Shown here: piece by piece, positions 52,994 to 62,709 of the stretch
Position numbering within the stretch: position 1 is the first letter of the stretch
Layout of the letters: each line of letters starts with the position of its first letter
From: Bacteroidales bacterium
GTDB lineage: Bacteria > Bacteroidota > Bacteroidia > Bacteroidales > UBA12077
DNA: 64,000 nt
Assembly (NCBI GenBank): GCA_028282785.1
Contig: JANQHE010000006.1
Location: 1 to 64,000, forward strand
Reading direction: 5' to 3'
Notes under the pieces: model-generated
What the model saw: only the letters and a program-made list of their open reading frames with translations
Told to the model about the DNA's origin: nothing
Databases searched by the model: none
Translations under genes and position numbers: made by a program

Positions 52994-53761
52994 ATGTTTA
53001 TAGATTTAAATTCGGACCTGGGAGAAAGTTTTGGAAATTATAAAATAGGAGATGATGCAGAGGTTATGAAATATATAACTTCTGCAAATATTGCCTGTGG
53101 TTTTCATGCCGGTGATCCCTTAATTATTGAAAAAACCATAAAGTTAGCTATGGAAAATAATGTAGCTCCGGGAGCACATCCGGGATATCCTGACTTAGTT
53201 GGTTTTGGAAGGCGATCTTTAAAATTAAGTGATGAAGAATTATCTTCTACGATTAAATATCAGGTTGGAGCAGTGAAAGCAATAACAGAATCTTTAGGAA
53301 TAAAATTGCAACATGTTAAGCTACACGGAGCAATGTATAACGATATGGCTTTTAACTATAACAAAGCAAAAGTTGCGGCCGAAGCAATTGTAAGAATAGA
53401 TCCGGATTTAATATTTGTTGGCCTTGCAGGATCGGAAATGATTAAAGCGGCTGAAGATACCGGACTAAAAACGGCAAATGAGTTTTTTGCGGATCGAGCC
53501 TATAATGACAATGGAACATTAGTGTCCAGATCAATTGAGGGTTCAGTAATTCATGATACAGAGGTTTGTTTAAACAGAATAGAAAAACTAATCAAATCAA
53601 ATTCTGTATTATCAATAAATAAAAAGGAAATAAAAATTATTGCAGATACAATTTGTGTACATGGTGACAATGAAAATGCAGTTGATTTTGTGAAAAACCT
53701 CAATAGATTTTTAAACGATAAAGGGATAGAGCTGAGAAATCTCAAAGATCAGAATTTGTAA
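52994..53761 (+). CDS. pxpA: 5-oxoprolinase subunit A
   Basis: 255 residues. MFIDLNSDLGESFGNY, ACGFHAGDPLIIE, HPGYPDLVGFGRR and HVKLHGAMYNDM are the PxpA motifs. It is the catalytic-type TIM-barrel-like subunit of the ATP-dependent 5-oxoprolinase. It lies 6 bases after the Nramp-like gene and 3 bases before pxpB. Clearly related to the solitary copy at 44536. Confidence 0.93.
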   Translation: MFIDLNSDLGESFGNYKIGDDAEVMKYITSANIACGFHAGDPLIIEKTIKLAMENNVAPGAHPGYPDLVGFGRRSLKLSDEELSSTIKYQVGAVKAITESLGIKLQHVKLHGAMYNDMAFNYNKAKVAAEAIVRIDPDLIFVGLAGSEMIKAAEDTGLKTANEFFADRAYNDNGTLVSRSIEGSVIHDTEVCLNRIEKLIKSNSVLSINKKEIKIIADTICVHGDNENAVDFVKNLNRFLNDKGIELRNLKDQNL

Positions 53762-53764
53762 GAT

Positions 53765-54487
53765 ATGCTAAAATACTTTCCATTAGGTGATACTGCTTTC
53801 TTAATTAAAATTGGAAATGATATCTCCACTGAGACACATTTTAAAGTTCAGTATTTTACTAAGCTTCTGGAAGATAAAAACTTAAAAGGAATTATTGAAG
53901 TTACGCCGGCCTACAATGAAATATTGATTTCGTATGATCCGGATATTATGAATTATAAAGAGTTAATCGGAGAACTAAAAAAACTGGAAAAAAAAGAAAT
54001 AACTCAAAATAAAGAATCTAAACGTATACTTTATATACCGGTTTGTTATGAAGCAGAATATGCATTGGATATGGAAATAGTGGCTTCCGAAAACAGTATT
54101 TCAATTAATGAAGTAGTAAAAATTCATACTTCTGGTGAGTATTTAGTTTACATGTTGGGATTTACCCCTGGTTTTTGCTACCTCGGAGGTATGGATCAAA
54201 AAATTGCTACTCCCAGAAAGGAAACCCCAAGAGTTTTGATCGAAGCGGGATCGGTTGGTATTGCCGGAAAACAAACTGGTATTTACCCTATTGATAGTCC
54301 TGGTGGGTGGCAGATTATTGGCAAAACTCCATTGGAACTTTTTAATCCTGAAAGTGAACCGTATTTTTTTATTGAACCGGGGAATTATTTAAAATTTTAT
54401 GGAATATCAAAATCCGAGTTCGAAACAATTAAAAAGCAAGTAGAACAGAATAGTTTTGTTATAAAAACTGAAATAAGAGATGAATAA
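53765..54487 (+). CDS. pxpB: 5-oxoprolinase subunit B (KipI-like)
   Basis: 240 residues. Opens FPLGDTAFLIKIGNDIS and contains LGFTPGFCYLGGMD, TPRVLIEAGSVGIAG and PIDSPGGWQIIGKT, the KipI/PxpB signature. It forms a complex with PxpC. Gene overlap of 8 bases with pxpC shows coupling. The name KipI comes from a B. subtilis kinase-inhibitor phenotype; the enzyme role is now preferred. Confidence 0.93.
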   Translation: MLKYFPLGDTAFLIKIGNDISTETHFKVQYFTKLLEDKNLKGIIEVTPAYNEILISYDPDIMNYKELIGELKKLEKKEITQNKESKRILYIPVCYEAEYALDMEIVASENSISINEVVKIHTSGEYLVYMLGFTPGFCYLGGMDQKIATPRKETPRVLIEAGSVGIAGKQTGIYPIDSPGGWQIIGKTPLELFNPESEPYFFIEPGNYLKFYGISKSEFETIKKQVEQNSFVIKTEIRDE

Positions 54488-55367
54488 AATTACGATCAAA
54501 AAACCGGGATTGTTGAGCACCATTCAGGATGCAGGGCGTTGGGGTTTTCAGAAATACGGAATGCCGGTATCAGGTGCTATGGATCTTTATTCATTACGGC
54601 GGGCAAATGAACTGGTAGGAAATGGGTCGAAAGAAGCGTGTATTGAGGCTACTATGGATGGTCCTACCATTGAATTTTTTAACGATGGTTTTATAGCTAT
54701 TTGCGGCGCAGATATGCAAGCTACTTTAGATGGGAACGATATTGAAATGTATAAGACAGTTCGTGTTAATAAAGGAAGTAATTTATCATTTAAAGGATTA
54801 AAAACAGGATTGAGGACTTACATTGCATTTTCTGGCGGGATTAACGTACCCGTGGTTATGGGAAGTAAATCAACCTATTTAAGAGGTAAAATTGGTGGAT
54901 TTCAAGGACGAAAATTGCAAAAAGGAGATGAAATTGAAATCGGTACATTTAATAAAAACCTGGACTTTAAAAAGGTACCAAAAAATAAAATTCCTTTTTA
55001 TAAAGAGTATTTTACGGCTCGTATAATCCCGGGACCAGAGGCAGGCCATTTTACGGTAAAAGGATTAGCTGATTTTTTAAACTCGGAATATACCCTAACA
55101 GAACAATGCGATAGAATGGGGTATAGGCTTACCGGAACAAAAATCAGGCATAGATTATCGGCTGATATAATCTCTTCCGGAATTGCTTTCGGAACCATAC
55201 AGGTTCCATCTCATGGCGACCCTATAATCATGATGGCTGACAGGCAAACAATTGGAGGTTATACCAGGATCGGAAACATAGTTTCAGAGGATTTACCTTA
55301 TATAGCCCAGTTAAAACCGGGAGACAAAATTAGTTTTAAAGAAGTAAAATTGAATGATATTTATTAA
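54480..55367 (+). CDS. pxpC: 5-oxoprolinase subunit C (KipA-like)
   Basis: 295 residues. KPGLLSTIQDAGRWGFQKYG and GMPVSGAMDLYSLRRANEL at the start, GPEAGHF in the middle, and QVPSHGDPIIMMADRQTIGG at the end are typical of the biotin-dependent-carboxylase-like/allophanate hydrolase 2 domain of PxpC. Completes the pxpABC operon. Its stop overlaps the end of the convergent TPR-like gene by 4 bases. Confidence 0.93.
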   Translation: MNKITIKKPGLLSTIQDAGRWGFQKYGMPVSGAMDLYSLRRANELVGNGSKEACIEATMDGPTIEFFNDGFIAICGADMQATLDGNDIEMYKTVRVNKGSNLSFKGLKTGLRTYIAFSGGINVPVVMGSKSTYLRGKIGGFQGRKLQKGDEIEIGTFNKNLDFKKVPKNKIPFYKEYFTARIIPGPEAGHFTVKGLADFLNSEYTLTEQCDRMGYRLTGTKIRHRLSADIISSGIAFGTIQVPSHGDPIIMMADRQTIGGYTRIGNIVSEDLPYIAQLKPGDKISFKEVKLNDIY

Positions 55368-56137
55368 TCTTTCGAAGTATAATATATTTTGCTTATCGAT
55401 TCGTTTTGTAAGATCTTAGGATACAAATTATCCTTTACCCAAACGAATTCAGGTTCTTGTTTTAATAGTTTTTGTAAAACATTTTTAGCTTCGGTACTTT
55501 CACCTTTTCTATCTAATGAAATAGCTAACCAAACCATTGCATTTACATACTGCCAGTTATTGGAACTTTGATTTGTAAGTTCAAATAATCGAATGGCATA
55601 TCTATAATATTGTATTGCATCATCAATGTCACCACCTAAAAGAGCAGGGGTATGATATTTATAGTTTGCCATTTCTATTAAAACCGAAGGAGTAATTTCC
55701 TTAAGTGAGGTAGCTTTATTTAAATATAATTTTCCTTTGGGCCCGTTCAATATTACCTGATTTGGATAAAGTATTATTTTAAATCCGTATATACCGGCTC
55801 TAAGCCCTCGTACATCGGCCCAATCTTCATTATAATCTAATAATTCTTCAATGTTTTTTTTGGCTTTTGGTAATATTAATTTGGCGGTTTTATAATCACC
55901 TTTATCAATTAACATCCCTATATAACCATATTGGCTTTTTGTTAACTCATGCAATGTAAATACATTCTTTGTTTTTTTATATGATTTTTCCAAATCGTTC
56001 ATAACTTCTATCCAAAGAGGGTCATTCCCTTCAATGTAGGCATCATAAAGTTTTTCTCTTGCTTCGCTTATACCTGAAGAATATAAATTTGTGGAAGCAA
56101 TTAAGACAAATGGTATTATGATAACTAATCTTTTCAT
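55364..56137 (-). CDS. Secreted TPR-like helical protein
   Basis: 257 residues. Signal peptide about 1-20 (MKRLVIIIPFVLIASTNLYS). Helical hairpins follow, with TPR-like units such as DAIQYYRYAIRLFELTNQ and WLAISLDRKGESTEAKNVLQKLL. The role is unknown; such proteins are periplasmic or outer-membrane scaffolds. Single gene, convergent with pxpC. Confidence 0.6.
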   Translation of the reverse strand: MKRLVIIIPFVLIASTNLYSSGISEAREKLYDAYIEGNDPLWIEVMNDLEKSYKKTKNVFTLHELTKSQYGYIGMLIDKGDYKTAKLILPKAKKNIEELLDYNEDWADVRGLRAGIYGFKIILYPNQVILNGPKGKLYLNKATSLKEITPSVLIEMANYKYHTPALLGGDIDDAIQYYRYAIRLFELTNQSSNNWQYVNAMVWLAISLDRKGESTEAKNVLQKLLKQEPEFVWVKDNLYPKILQNESISKIYYTSKD

Positions 56138-56218
56138 GGCTTCACGTTTTTTAGTTTTAACTATGAAACAATAAAAAGATAAAAATGTTTAAAAAATAAT
56201 TAAAAAGTTTAAACAAAA

Positions 56219-58066
56219 TTATTTTAACGGAATTGTGAAATAGAATGTACTTCCTTTATCCTCTTCACTATCAGCTCTTATTGAGCCACCATTTTTTTCT
56301 ATTAATTCTTTGCATAAAATTAACCCAAGGCCTGTTCCCTTTTCCTTATCAGTTCCGTACGTTGAGAATGTAGATCCTATTTTAAACAGCTTGTCAATAT
56401 ATTCTTTAGGAATACCAATACCGTTATCTTTAACAGAGATTTCAACAAATTTATTATTCTCTATCACATTAGAATTAATTTCTATTTTGCTATCCTGGTA
56501 AGAAAATTTAAGAGCGTTAGAAAGTAAGTTTCTAATAACGGTTTTAATAGAACTTTTATTTATTTCAAGTTCAATGTCACCTACATTTGAGATTATTTTA
56601 ATATTTTTTTCTTTGGCTTTTTCTTCGAGTAAGAACAAGGTGTTTTCCGTAAGATCTTTAAGACTAATTTTTTCTATGTCAAATTCAAGAGTGTTCATCT
56701 GAATCCTAGCCCATAATAACAAGTCATCTAAAAGGTTGTTTGTTTTAGAAGATAAACCCATAAGGATATTAATGTAATCCAGTTTTTCATCATTTGAAAT
56801 ATCACTAAAGTTATCTTTTAATAACTTAAGTAATTGGGAAATATTTCCAACAGGCCCTTTTAGGTCATGAGCTATTATAGAGAAGAAAACGTTTTTCGTA
56901 GCGTTAGCTTCGGACAATTCTTTTTCAGAATCTATTAGAGCCGATTCTGTATTTTTTCGATCTGTAATATCTTCTTTTACAGCAAGATATTTAATTGTTT
57001 TTCCCTTTTCGTCTATAATAGGAGATATAGAAGCTAATTCCCAGTAGAGCGTACCATCTTTCTTCTTATTTAAAAATTCACCTCTCCAGGTTTCTCCTTT
57101 TACGATGGTTTCCCAAAGTTCTCTATAATCCTCAGATTCTGTATGTTCAGATTTTAAAATATTGGGATTTTGTCCAACGGCTTCTTCAAACGTATATCCG
57201 GTAACCTCTGTAAATTTGGGGTTAACATACTCTATAATGCCATTTGTATCTGTAATTACAATAGATGAAGGACTTTGCTTTACAGCAGTATATAGTGATA
57301 AAATTTCTTCTTCAATTCTTTTCCTGTCTGTTATATCTCTAAATGCAACAACTCTTAACTCTTTTCCATCAATAAACACATCCTTAGCTTCTACTTCCGC
57401 AATAAAAGCAGTATTATTTTTTCTCATTAGTTTTAACTCATAAGGACCTGGAATTTTATTGCTCATGTTCTCCATTGCCAGATTTCTTAAGTCCGGATGT
57501 ATAAATTCCAATACATTTTTTCCTTTAATAAAATCTAAGCTATATCCGGTTAACTTATGTGCAGACGGATTTATATCTATCACAACACCCTTATCATGAA
57601 TTATGATACCTTCTATCGTAAGGTCAGTTAGTATCTTATATCGCGCCTGGCTTTCTTTTAATGCATCCTCAGCTTTTTTCTTTTCTGTGATGTCTTCTAA
57701 TATTCCATCAAAATAAATAACCTTGTTGCTTTTATCTTTAACAACTTTAACTGTATCTTCTACTATAATTTCTTTATTGTTCCTAGTTTTAAGATGGATT
57801 ATTTGCTTTGTGGTGTTTTGGTCTTTATCAGCAAGCATGTCAATTTCTGCATTTCTTTCCTTTCTGTTAAAATAGAAGTCATATACAGACATATTAAGAA
57901 TTTCATCTAGTGTATATTCAAGCATCCTTGCTAAAGCAGAATTAGCATAAAGAATCCTTCCTTCAACAGTTGTGCGGTATATTCCTACCGGAAGATGGTC
58001 AGTGAGTTGTATAACCAGGTCTTTTTCCTGATTTTCTTGATTTGTATTCATCGATTGACCGGACAT
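56219..58066 (-). CDS. Cytoplasmic triple-PAS sensor histidine kinase
   Basis: 615 residues, no membrane segment. Three PAS domains (about 20-130, 142-252, 258-375) each end in a VxFxDITDRK-type PAC motif. The HisKA segment has FFSIIAHDLKGP with phospho-acceptor H400; the HATPase domain (about 500-615) has NLLSNALKFSYQDS and KDNGIGIP, and GTGLGLILCKELI. No receiver domain is attached and no cognate regulator is adjacent. An in-frame second ATG at 58051 is possible. Signals could be redox or small ligands through PAS. Confidence 0.9.
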   Translation of the reverse strand: MSGQSMNTNQENQEKDLVIQLTDHLPVGIYRTTVEGRILYANSALARMLEYTLDEILNMSVYDFYFNRKERNAEIDMLADKDQNTTKQIIHLKTRNNKEIIVEDTVKVVKDKSNKVIYFDGILEDITEKKKAEDALKESQARYKILTDLTIEGIIIHDKGVVIDINPSAHKLTGYSLDFIKGKNVLEFIHPDLRNLAMENMSNKIPGPYELKLMRKNNTAFIAEVEAKDVFIDGKELRVVAFRDITDRKRIEEEILSLYTAVKQSPSSIVITDTNGIIEYVNPKFTEVTGYTFEEAVGQNPNILKSEHTESEDYRELWETIVKGETWRGEFLNKKKDGTLYWELASISPIIDEKGKTIKYLAVKEDITDRKNTESALIDSEKELSEANATKNVFFSIIAHDLKGPVGNISQLLKLLKDNFSDISNDEKLDYINILMGLSSKTNNLLDDLLLWARIQMNTLEFDIEKISLKDLTENTLFLLEEKAKEKNIKIISNVGDIELEINKSSIKTVIRNLLSNALKFSYQDSKIEINSNVIENNKFVEISVKDNGIGIPKEYIDKLFKIGSTFSTYGTDKEKGTGLGLILCKELIEKNGGSIRADSEEDKGSTFYFTIPLK

Positions 58067-58193
58067 AAATTAAGAGATCAAATTTATGCCATTTTACGTA
58101 GAAAAAAAATACCGGTTTGGGTGTTAATGTTAGAAAACATACTATTTATCAAAAATTAGTAATAGATGGTGGATGTATTATAACAATCCATGG

Positions 58194-59516
58194 TTAAGGA
58201 AACAATAAAATAAAGCTTGATCCTTTATTTACTTCGGATTTAACTTCTACTATTATTTTGTGGTAATCACAGATCTTCTTGGATAATGCTAACCCCAGAC
58301 CATAACTATCCTTAGTTTCATTTGAATTTTTAAATCTGGAAAATATTTGAGGAATTTTTTCCTTTTTAATCCCTGCGCCGGTATCATTAATTTGTATTGA
58401 AAACTGATTGTTCTTTTGTTTAGAAACTATTTCAACGTGTCCTTTGTCTGTATAACGAATTGCATTATTTACAAAATTGTAGAAAAGAGTAAATAACAAA
58501 TTATCATTTCCTTTAAAAATAAAGTTATTTGCTTTCAGTTCCATTTTTATTTCCAATTCTTTGGCAATGGCCTTATCCTCGATTTCTTCTACTACATTTT
58601 GTAGAACTTTATTGACATTAACATCTTCGGTTAAAATATATTCTTCGTTTTCGATTCTGGACATCATTAAAAGTGTCCGAACCAGATTAGTTAATCTTCG
58701 CAATGTTTTTTTAGATTCAAAAATCTTCATCATATCTGCTTCAGAAAGATTACTTTCATAAAGGATATTGTCTAGCTTACTTTGGATAATACTAACGGGA
58801 GTAAGCAATTCATGAGATACGTTACTTATATATTCCCGTTCGTCGTTAAAAGCGGCTTCAATTTTACGCATTAACGAATGAATGGTCTCATCAAGATAAA
58901 TAAAATCGGAAGTATTGGTATTTACCGGTTGATAATTGAATGAAGTTGGATGTTTTGTGTATTTAAGTTTGCTTACTATTCTTTCGAATGGTCGAAGTAG
59001 ATATTGAATAAATGATAAATCAAAAATAAATGTTAAGGTTATGATAAAGATTAAAAATATAAATGCAAACTGTTTAAGGTTATGCTCAAAGCGAAGAATG
59101 ACTGAAATACTTTTACCTATTTCAATAAGATAATTATTGTCATTCTCTTCTATGGAATAACTTAACACACGGTAATCAACCAATTCATCTTCAATAATTC
59201 TTTCCGAATATTGAATAATATTTATGGTCGTATCTGTCCGGATTGGTTCAATTGAAATATATTCTTCCTTTAAAATATTATAACTCCCGAAGGCTTGAAA
59301 TTCAGCATCCATATCGATATAGGTTTCAATTCCCAAACTGTCAACTAATTCAATTACCTGATCAAGTTTCTGAATTAGTAGCTTATCAGTATCCTGAATT
59401 GATATACGACTAACTAGCCATGGGATCAAAAAAACAAGTAATGTGATAATTAATGCTTTGGAAAATGCATTAAACAGGGCTAACTGACTTTTTAGCTTTA
59501 GGTTTGGTATTTTCAT
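58194..59516 (-). CDS. Membrane sensor histidine kinase
   Basis: 440 residues. Two membrane helices (about 17-36 and 148-169) with an extracytoplasmic sensor of about 110 residues between. HisKA with SNVSHELLTPV (phospho-acceptor H235) and HATPase with NFVNNAIRYTD and SYGLGLALSKKI. The extracytoplasmic part has no recognised domain. Its ATG overlaps the regulator stop by one base (TAATG), so the two are coupled, like many RprX/RprY-type pairs. Confidence 0.92.
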   Translation of the reverse strand: MKIPNLKLKSQLALFNAFSKALIITLLVFLIPWLVSRISIQDTDKLLIQKLDQVIELVDSLGIETYIDMDAEFQAFGSYNILKEEYISIEPIRTDTTINIIQYSERIIEDELVDYRVLSYSIEENDNNYLIEIGKSISVILRFEHNLKQFAFIFLIFIITLTFIFDLSFIQYLLRPFERIVSKLKYTKHPTSFNYQPVNTNTSDFIYLDETIHSLMRKIEAAFNDEREYISNVSHELLTPVSIIQSKLDNILYESNLSEADMMKIFESKKTLRRLTNLVRTLLMMSRIENEEYILTEDVNVNKVLQNVVEEIEDKAIAKELEIKMELKANNFIFKGNDNLLFTLFYNFVNNAIRYTDKGHVEIVSKQKNNQFSIQINDTGAGIKKEKIPQIFSRFKNSNETKDSYGLGLALSKKICDYHKIIVEVKSEVNKGSSFILLFP

Positions 59517-60190
59517 TAAAACTCAAATTTATATCCTATACCACGAACAGTTTTTATCCAATTGGTATTATCAAACTCAGCGAGTTTTTTTCTAACATTC
59601 TTTATATGAACATCAATATAATTCGAATCATAATCATCTTCATAAAACTCGCCCCAAATATGCTCTGTTAACTGTAAACGATCTAATACACGATTTTTGT
59701 TTAGCACTAAATAGCTTAATAGTTTATACTCTTTCTTTGTTAAACTAATAGATTTATCCTTAAATTGAAAATGCTTCTTATTTGTATCTAACGAAAAACC
59801 TCCAAATTTGATAACAGACTCCTGGTGCCCGAATTTTCTTCTTGTAATAGCTTGTATTCTTGACAAAAGTTCTAATAACGAAAATGGTTTAGGTAAATAA
59901 TCATCAGCACCGAGATCAAAACCCTTTATTTTATCTTCTAATTCCCCACGGGCGGTAATTACGATAAAATATGCTTCGGAATTATATTTCTTAGCTTCTT
60001 TAATTAGGTCTAAACCATTATAATCGGGTAACCCAATATCAAGTAAAATAAAATCATATGGATTTACGGATATAAGTTCTGACGCTTCTTCACCGGTATG
60101 TGCCAAATCAATATTATAATCTTCTTTTACAAGAAATTGTTTTATTTCTGATGCTAAACTTTTTTCATCTTCTACAATTAATATTCTCAT
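59516..60190 (-). CDS. OmpR-family response regulator
   Basis: 224 residues from ATG 60190. A longer frame from 60292 adds 34 residues that overlap the outer membrane protein gene. Receiver domain with D51 (LLDIGLPDYNG) and a C-terminal winged helix (LTKKEYKLLSYLVLNKNRVL, then DVHIKNVRKKL). Pairs with the membrane kinase downstream, and follows an outer-membrane-protein gene by 11 bases. Confidence 0.93.
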   Translation of the reverse strand: MRILIVEDEKSLASEIKQFLVKEDYNIDLAHTGEEASELISVNPYDFILLDIGLPDYNGLDLIKEAKKYNSEAYFIVITARGELEDKIKGFDLGADDYLPKPFSLLELLSRIQAITRRKFGHQESVIKFGGFSLDTNKKHFQFKDKSISLTKKEYKLLSYLVLNKNRVLDRLQLTEHIWGEFYEDDYDSNYIDVHIKNVRKKLAEFDNTNWIKTVRGIGYKFEF

Positions 60191-60201
60191 ATTACTTCGT
60201 A

Positions 60202-61155
60202 TTAGAAAATAAATGATAAAGAGATTATATAACCTGTTTGATCTTTCATACCAAATACTTCCAGCTTTTCGGATGGAATATAATACATCCATGAAAATGT
60301 AGCAGAAACACTTCCAATTCCAAAGGTAACAGGCACAAGAAAGTCAACTCCCTGATACGAAAAGGTATTTGTTGAAACATCTTGATTTTCAAGATATCTT
60401 TTAATGATTTCTTCCGTGGAAATATTAAAAGTCTGATACCCTTTAAACCTTAAATAAGGAATTAGCACATTATTGATATATGGCTCGTATATATCATATA
60501 AGTAATGGTCGGTTCCAAAATTAAAAGATACAGAAGGCATAATATACAGGTAGTCATTCTTAAAAAATATATCTTCAAAATCAACATTTATGGTTGCTCC
60601 TGCATCTGTAAAATAATTTTCATTATCAAGAAGAAAGAAACCATCACCATATAAATAGAGCATTTTATAAGTAAATCCTGCAGAAACGTTTAAAGCATGA
60701 TTATAATTTAAGCCTTCATAATTATATTCACCTTTATAATAATGATAAATGTAACTTGCATCAACATCAAATAAATCTTTATGGAAACTTTTTTGATACC
60801 CTAATAAAAAGTCAAGATCATAACTTAAGGTATCTGCATCTGAATAATTAGTTATCATTAATCCTGTTTGGATTCCTGACTTATGTAAAAAAGAAAGATT
60901 TGTTATATAAGCAGGAATAATAATATCAGAAATTTTACCTTTGGTTTTTATTTTATTATTGGTATAATTAAAATCCATCATAAAAAAACTAAACTCAACA
61001 TCAGAATAGTCAATTGAATCTGTTGTCGAAATAGAATCAGCCTCGATAATTTGTCCGAAGCTGTATGTACTGGTTGTTAATAAATAGAGTAATAATAGGT
61101 TAAATAATCTCAAATAAAATCTTCCACAGAGATTTTTGTTGGTTATTTGAATCAT
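60202..61155 (-). CDS. Predicted outer-membrane beta-barrel protein
   Basis: 317 residues. Signal peptide with a long polar n-region, cleavage near TSTYSFGQ (about 34). Alternating hydrophobic strands and aromatic residues continue to the C-terminal LSFIF, typical of outer-membrane barrels with a terminal aromatic residue. No named family. First gene of the unit before the OmpR/kinase pair, so the regulator may control or sense surface changes tied to it. Confidence 0.65.
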   Translation of the reverse strand: MIQITNKNLCGRFYLRLFNLLLLYLLTTSTYSFGQIIEADSISTTDSIDYSDVEFSFFMMDFNYTNNKIKTKGKISDIIIPAYITNLSFLHKSGIQTGLMITNYSDADTLSYDLDFLLGYQKSFHKDLFDVDASYIYHYYKGEYNYEGLNYNHALNVSAGFTYKMLYLYGDGFFLLDNENYFTDAGATINVDFEDIFFKNDYLYIMPSVSFNFGTDHYLYDIYEPYINNVLIPYLRFKGYQTFNISTEEIIKRYLENQDVSTNTFSYQGVDFLVPVTFGIGSVSATFSWMYYIPSEKLEVFGMKDQTGYIISLSFIF

Positions 61156-61172
61156 ATAAAGTTGATCATCCG

Positions 61173-61415
61173 TTAACGCTTTCTCCTAATAGCCTTTGCT
61201 TTGCGAACAACTTGTTTTTTCTTCTTATTTTGTATTTGTGCATTTCTAATCTGTGCTTTTTTAATTTGGGCTTTTTTCTGTGTGGCCCTGGGCACAGTTT
61301 TTATTGTTTCTTTTTTTGGCGGATCAGTAGTCTTTTTCTCTACTTTTTTTGGTTCCTGTGCAAAAGAAACTAACACAACAAAAACAAAAACAAATACGAT
61401 CGCAATTCTTTTCAT
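61173..61415 (-). CDS. Small exported Lys/Arg-rich protein
   Basis: 80 residues. Signal peptide about 1-19 (FVFVVLVSFAQ). The mature part is extremely basic: PKKVEKKTTDPPKK, then iterated QxKKAQI/RNAQI units and KKKKQVVRKAKAIRRKR. A strong Shine-Dalgarno-like AGGAGG lies 6 bases before the ATG, rare in Bacteroidota. Possibly binds polyanions (LPS, nucleic acid, polyphosphate) in the periplasm. The gene is 18 bases before the outer membrane protein gene on the same strand, so it may belong to the same unit. Confidence 0.6.
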   Translation of the reverse strand: MKRIAIVFVFVFVVLVSFAQEPKKVEKKTTDPPKKETIKTVPRATQKKAQIKKAQIRNAQIQNKKKKQVVRKAKAIRRKR

Positions 61416-61487
61416 AAATCCTCCTATGTTTTCGTTGTTAAAATTAAATAATTATTCAGAATATATAAAGTGCTAATTTATATAATG

Positions 61488-61736
61488 CTAATCAGAGAGT
61501 TTCATTACCTTAGAAAAAGCCTTAATACCGTTGTCTTCGTAACTAATATTAAGTTTTAATGAGAATACGGAAGCTTCATAATAATCGCAGAATTGATGAA
61601 TTAATTTACCGTCATCACGAACAACTGCAAATGGTTTATTCATATCAAAGAAAGTTTGGTTGTTTTTTGAACTGATTGTTGAGCATTTTTCGTTCATTTT
61701 TCCTGATATTAAACTGAAAATTCTTGTTTTAAACAT
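61488..61736 (-). CDS. Small hypothetical protein
   Basis: 82 residues, no signal, no family recognised. The sequence MFKTRIFSLISGKMNEKCST, NKPFAVVRDDGKLIHQFCDYYEASVFSL and NISYEDNGIKAFSKVM has a beta-hairpin/helix character and two cysteines. It may be a small cytoplasmic protein. It is supported by a plausible start and by protein-like composition only. Confidence 0.45.
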   Translation of the reverse strand: MFKTRIFSLISGKMNEKCSTISSKNNQTFFDMNKPFAVVRDDGKLIHQFCDYYEASVFSLKLNISYEDNGIKAFSKVMKLSD

Positions 61737-61803
61737 GACCCTAAAAGTTTAAAATGATCCCGGGTTGTAAAATACTTCCCGGGATCGAAACAATTACTAA
61801 CCA

Positions 61804-62709
61804 TTACCAGCCAAAACGGCGTTTTCTTTTAATTTCAATAGTTTCAGTAACACCATCACGAGTGATTTCTGCCAGGTTATCGCAAGTTCCATCACCATAA
61901 TCTATTATTATTTCTTCTTCATCTATCATAATAACTCTTGTACCTGAAACAAAGTACCTGTAACATCCCTCTGCATGATTCTTTACTAATGGAGATGTTA
62001 TTTCACTTGTAATTTCTGTTCCATCAGCTAATGTAGCACTTGAAGTACCGGTTACTTCTATTACATCATCATATTTGTAACGTGTATCAGACCCCTCAAC
62101 TACTTCGCGAACACGTTCTCTTTGCCACGTGATTGTACCCGCATCTTCAGCTAAAATTATTGATCCATCGGCAATAACTTCACTTACACGATTATCTTCT
62201 TCATTGATATAACGATACACTGTTCGGGTACCTAATAATTGGTTATCATCAACAAAATAATTATCAAATGTATATACGATTTCTGTTTCTCCATCACCCC
62301 AATAATATCCATAATGAGTGATCAAAATTCTTCCTCTACGATAACGTCCATCATTACATAAACAGTTTTCATCACCGAAATCGATGGTTACTTCAACAGT
62401 ATCTTCTTTGTAAATTTTGGTTACTGTTGCGCATGGACTTAATCTATGATATTTATTCATTCCATCGGTTTCAGTTGCGGATTTAGTTGAAAGACCTTCT
62501 AAATAATCAACAGCTTCGTCTCCTAAATCTTCAACTTCGTCGAATAGTTCAGAAGCATATGATTCATTGATTATATCAGCGTTTTGATCTTCAATTGAGA
62601 GATTTTCTGTTTCTTCACAAGAAACCAGGATCAAACCAAATATTGCCAAAGTTATTAAGGCAATGGATTTGTAAAACTTTGTCGTTTGGTTAAATAATTT
62701 TGTTTTCAT
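61804..62709 (-). CDS. Lipoprotein of unknown function
   Basis: 301 residues. The signal ends in a lipobox (LILVSC, Cys31). The mature protein is acidic at first (EETENLSIEDQNADII), then beta-rich with pairs such as CLCNDGRYRRGRILITHYGYYWGDG and CYRYFVSGTRVIMIDEEEII, DYGDGTCDNLAEIT. Four to five cysteines may form disulfides. No family. Isolated on the minus strand. Confidence 0.6.
   Translation of the reverse strand: MKTKLFNQTTKFYKSIALITLAIFGLILVSCEETENLSIEDQNADIINESYASELFDEVEDLGDEAVDYLEGLSTKSATETDGMNKYHRLSPCATVTKIYKEDTVEVTIDFGDENCLCNDGRYRRGRILITHYGYYWGDGETEIVYTFDNYFVDDNQLLGTRTVYRYINEEDNRVSEVIADGSIILAEDAGTITWQRERVREVVEGSDTRYKYDDVIEVTGTSSATLADGTEITSEITSPLVKNHAEGCYRYFVSGTRVIMIDEEEIIIDYGDGTCDNLAEITRDGVTETIEIKRKRRFGW

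Noticed and set aside
58079-58086. TAAATTTG (minus) as promoter of the triple-PAS kinase
   Set aside because: The -7 matches, but no -33 TTTG at 19-21 bases and it lies only 13 bases from the first ATG, so the evidence is too weak.
61201-61476. 91-codon plus-strand frame rich in Phe and Cys
   Set aside because: It is the complement of the Lys-rich protein (AAA/AAG read as TTT/CTT); the minus-strand gene has a signal peptide and Shine-Dalgarno.
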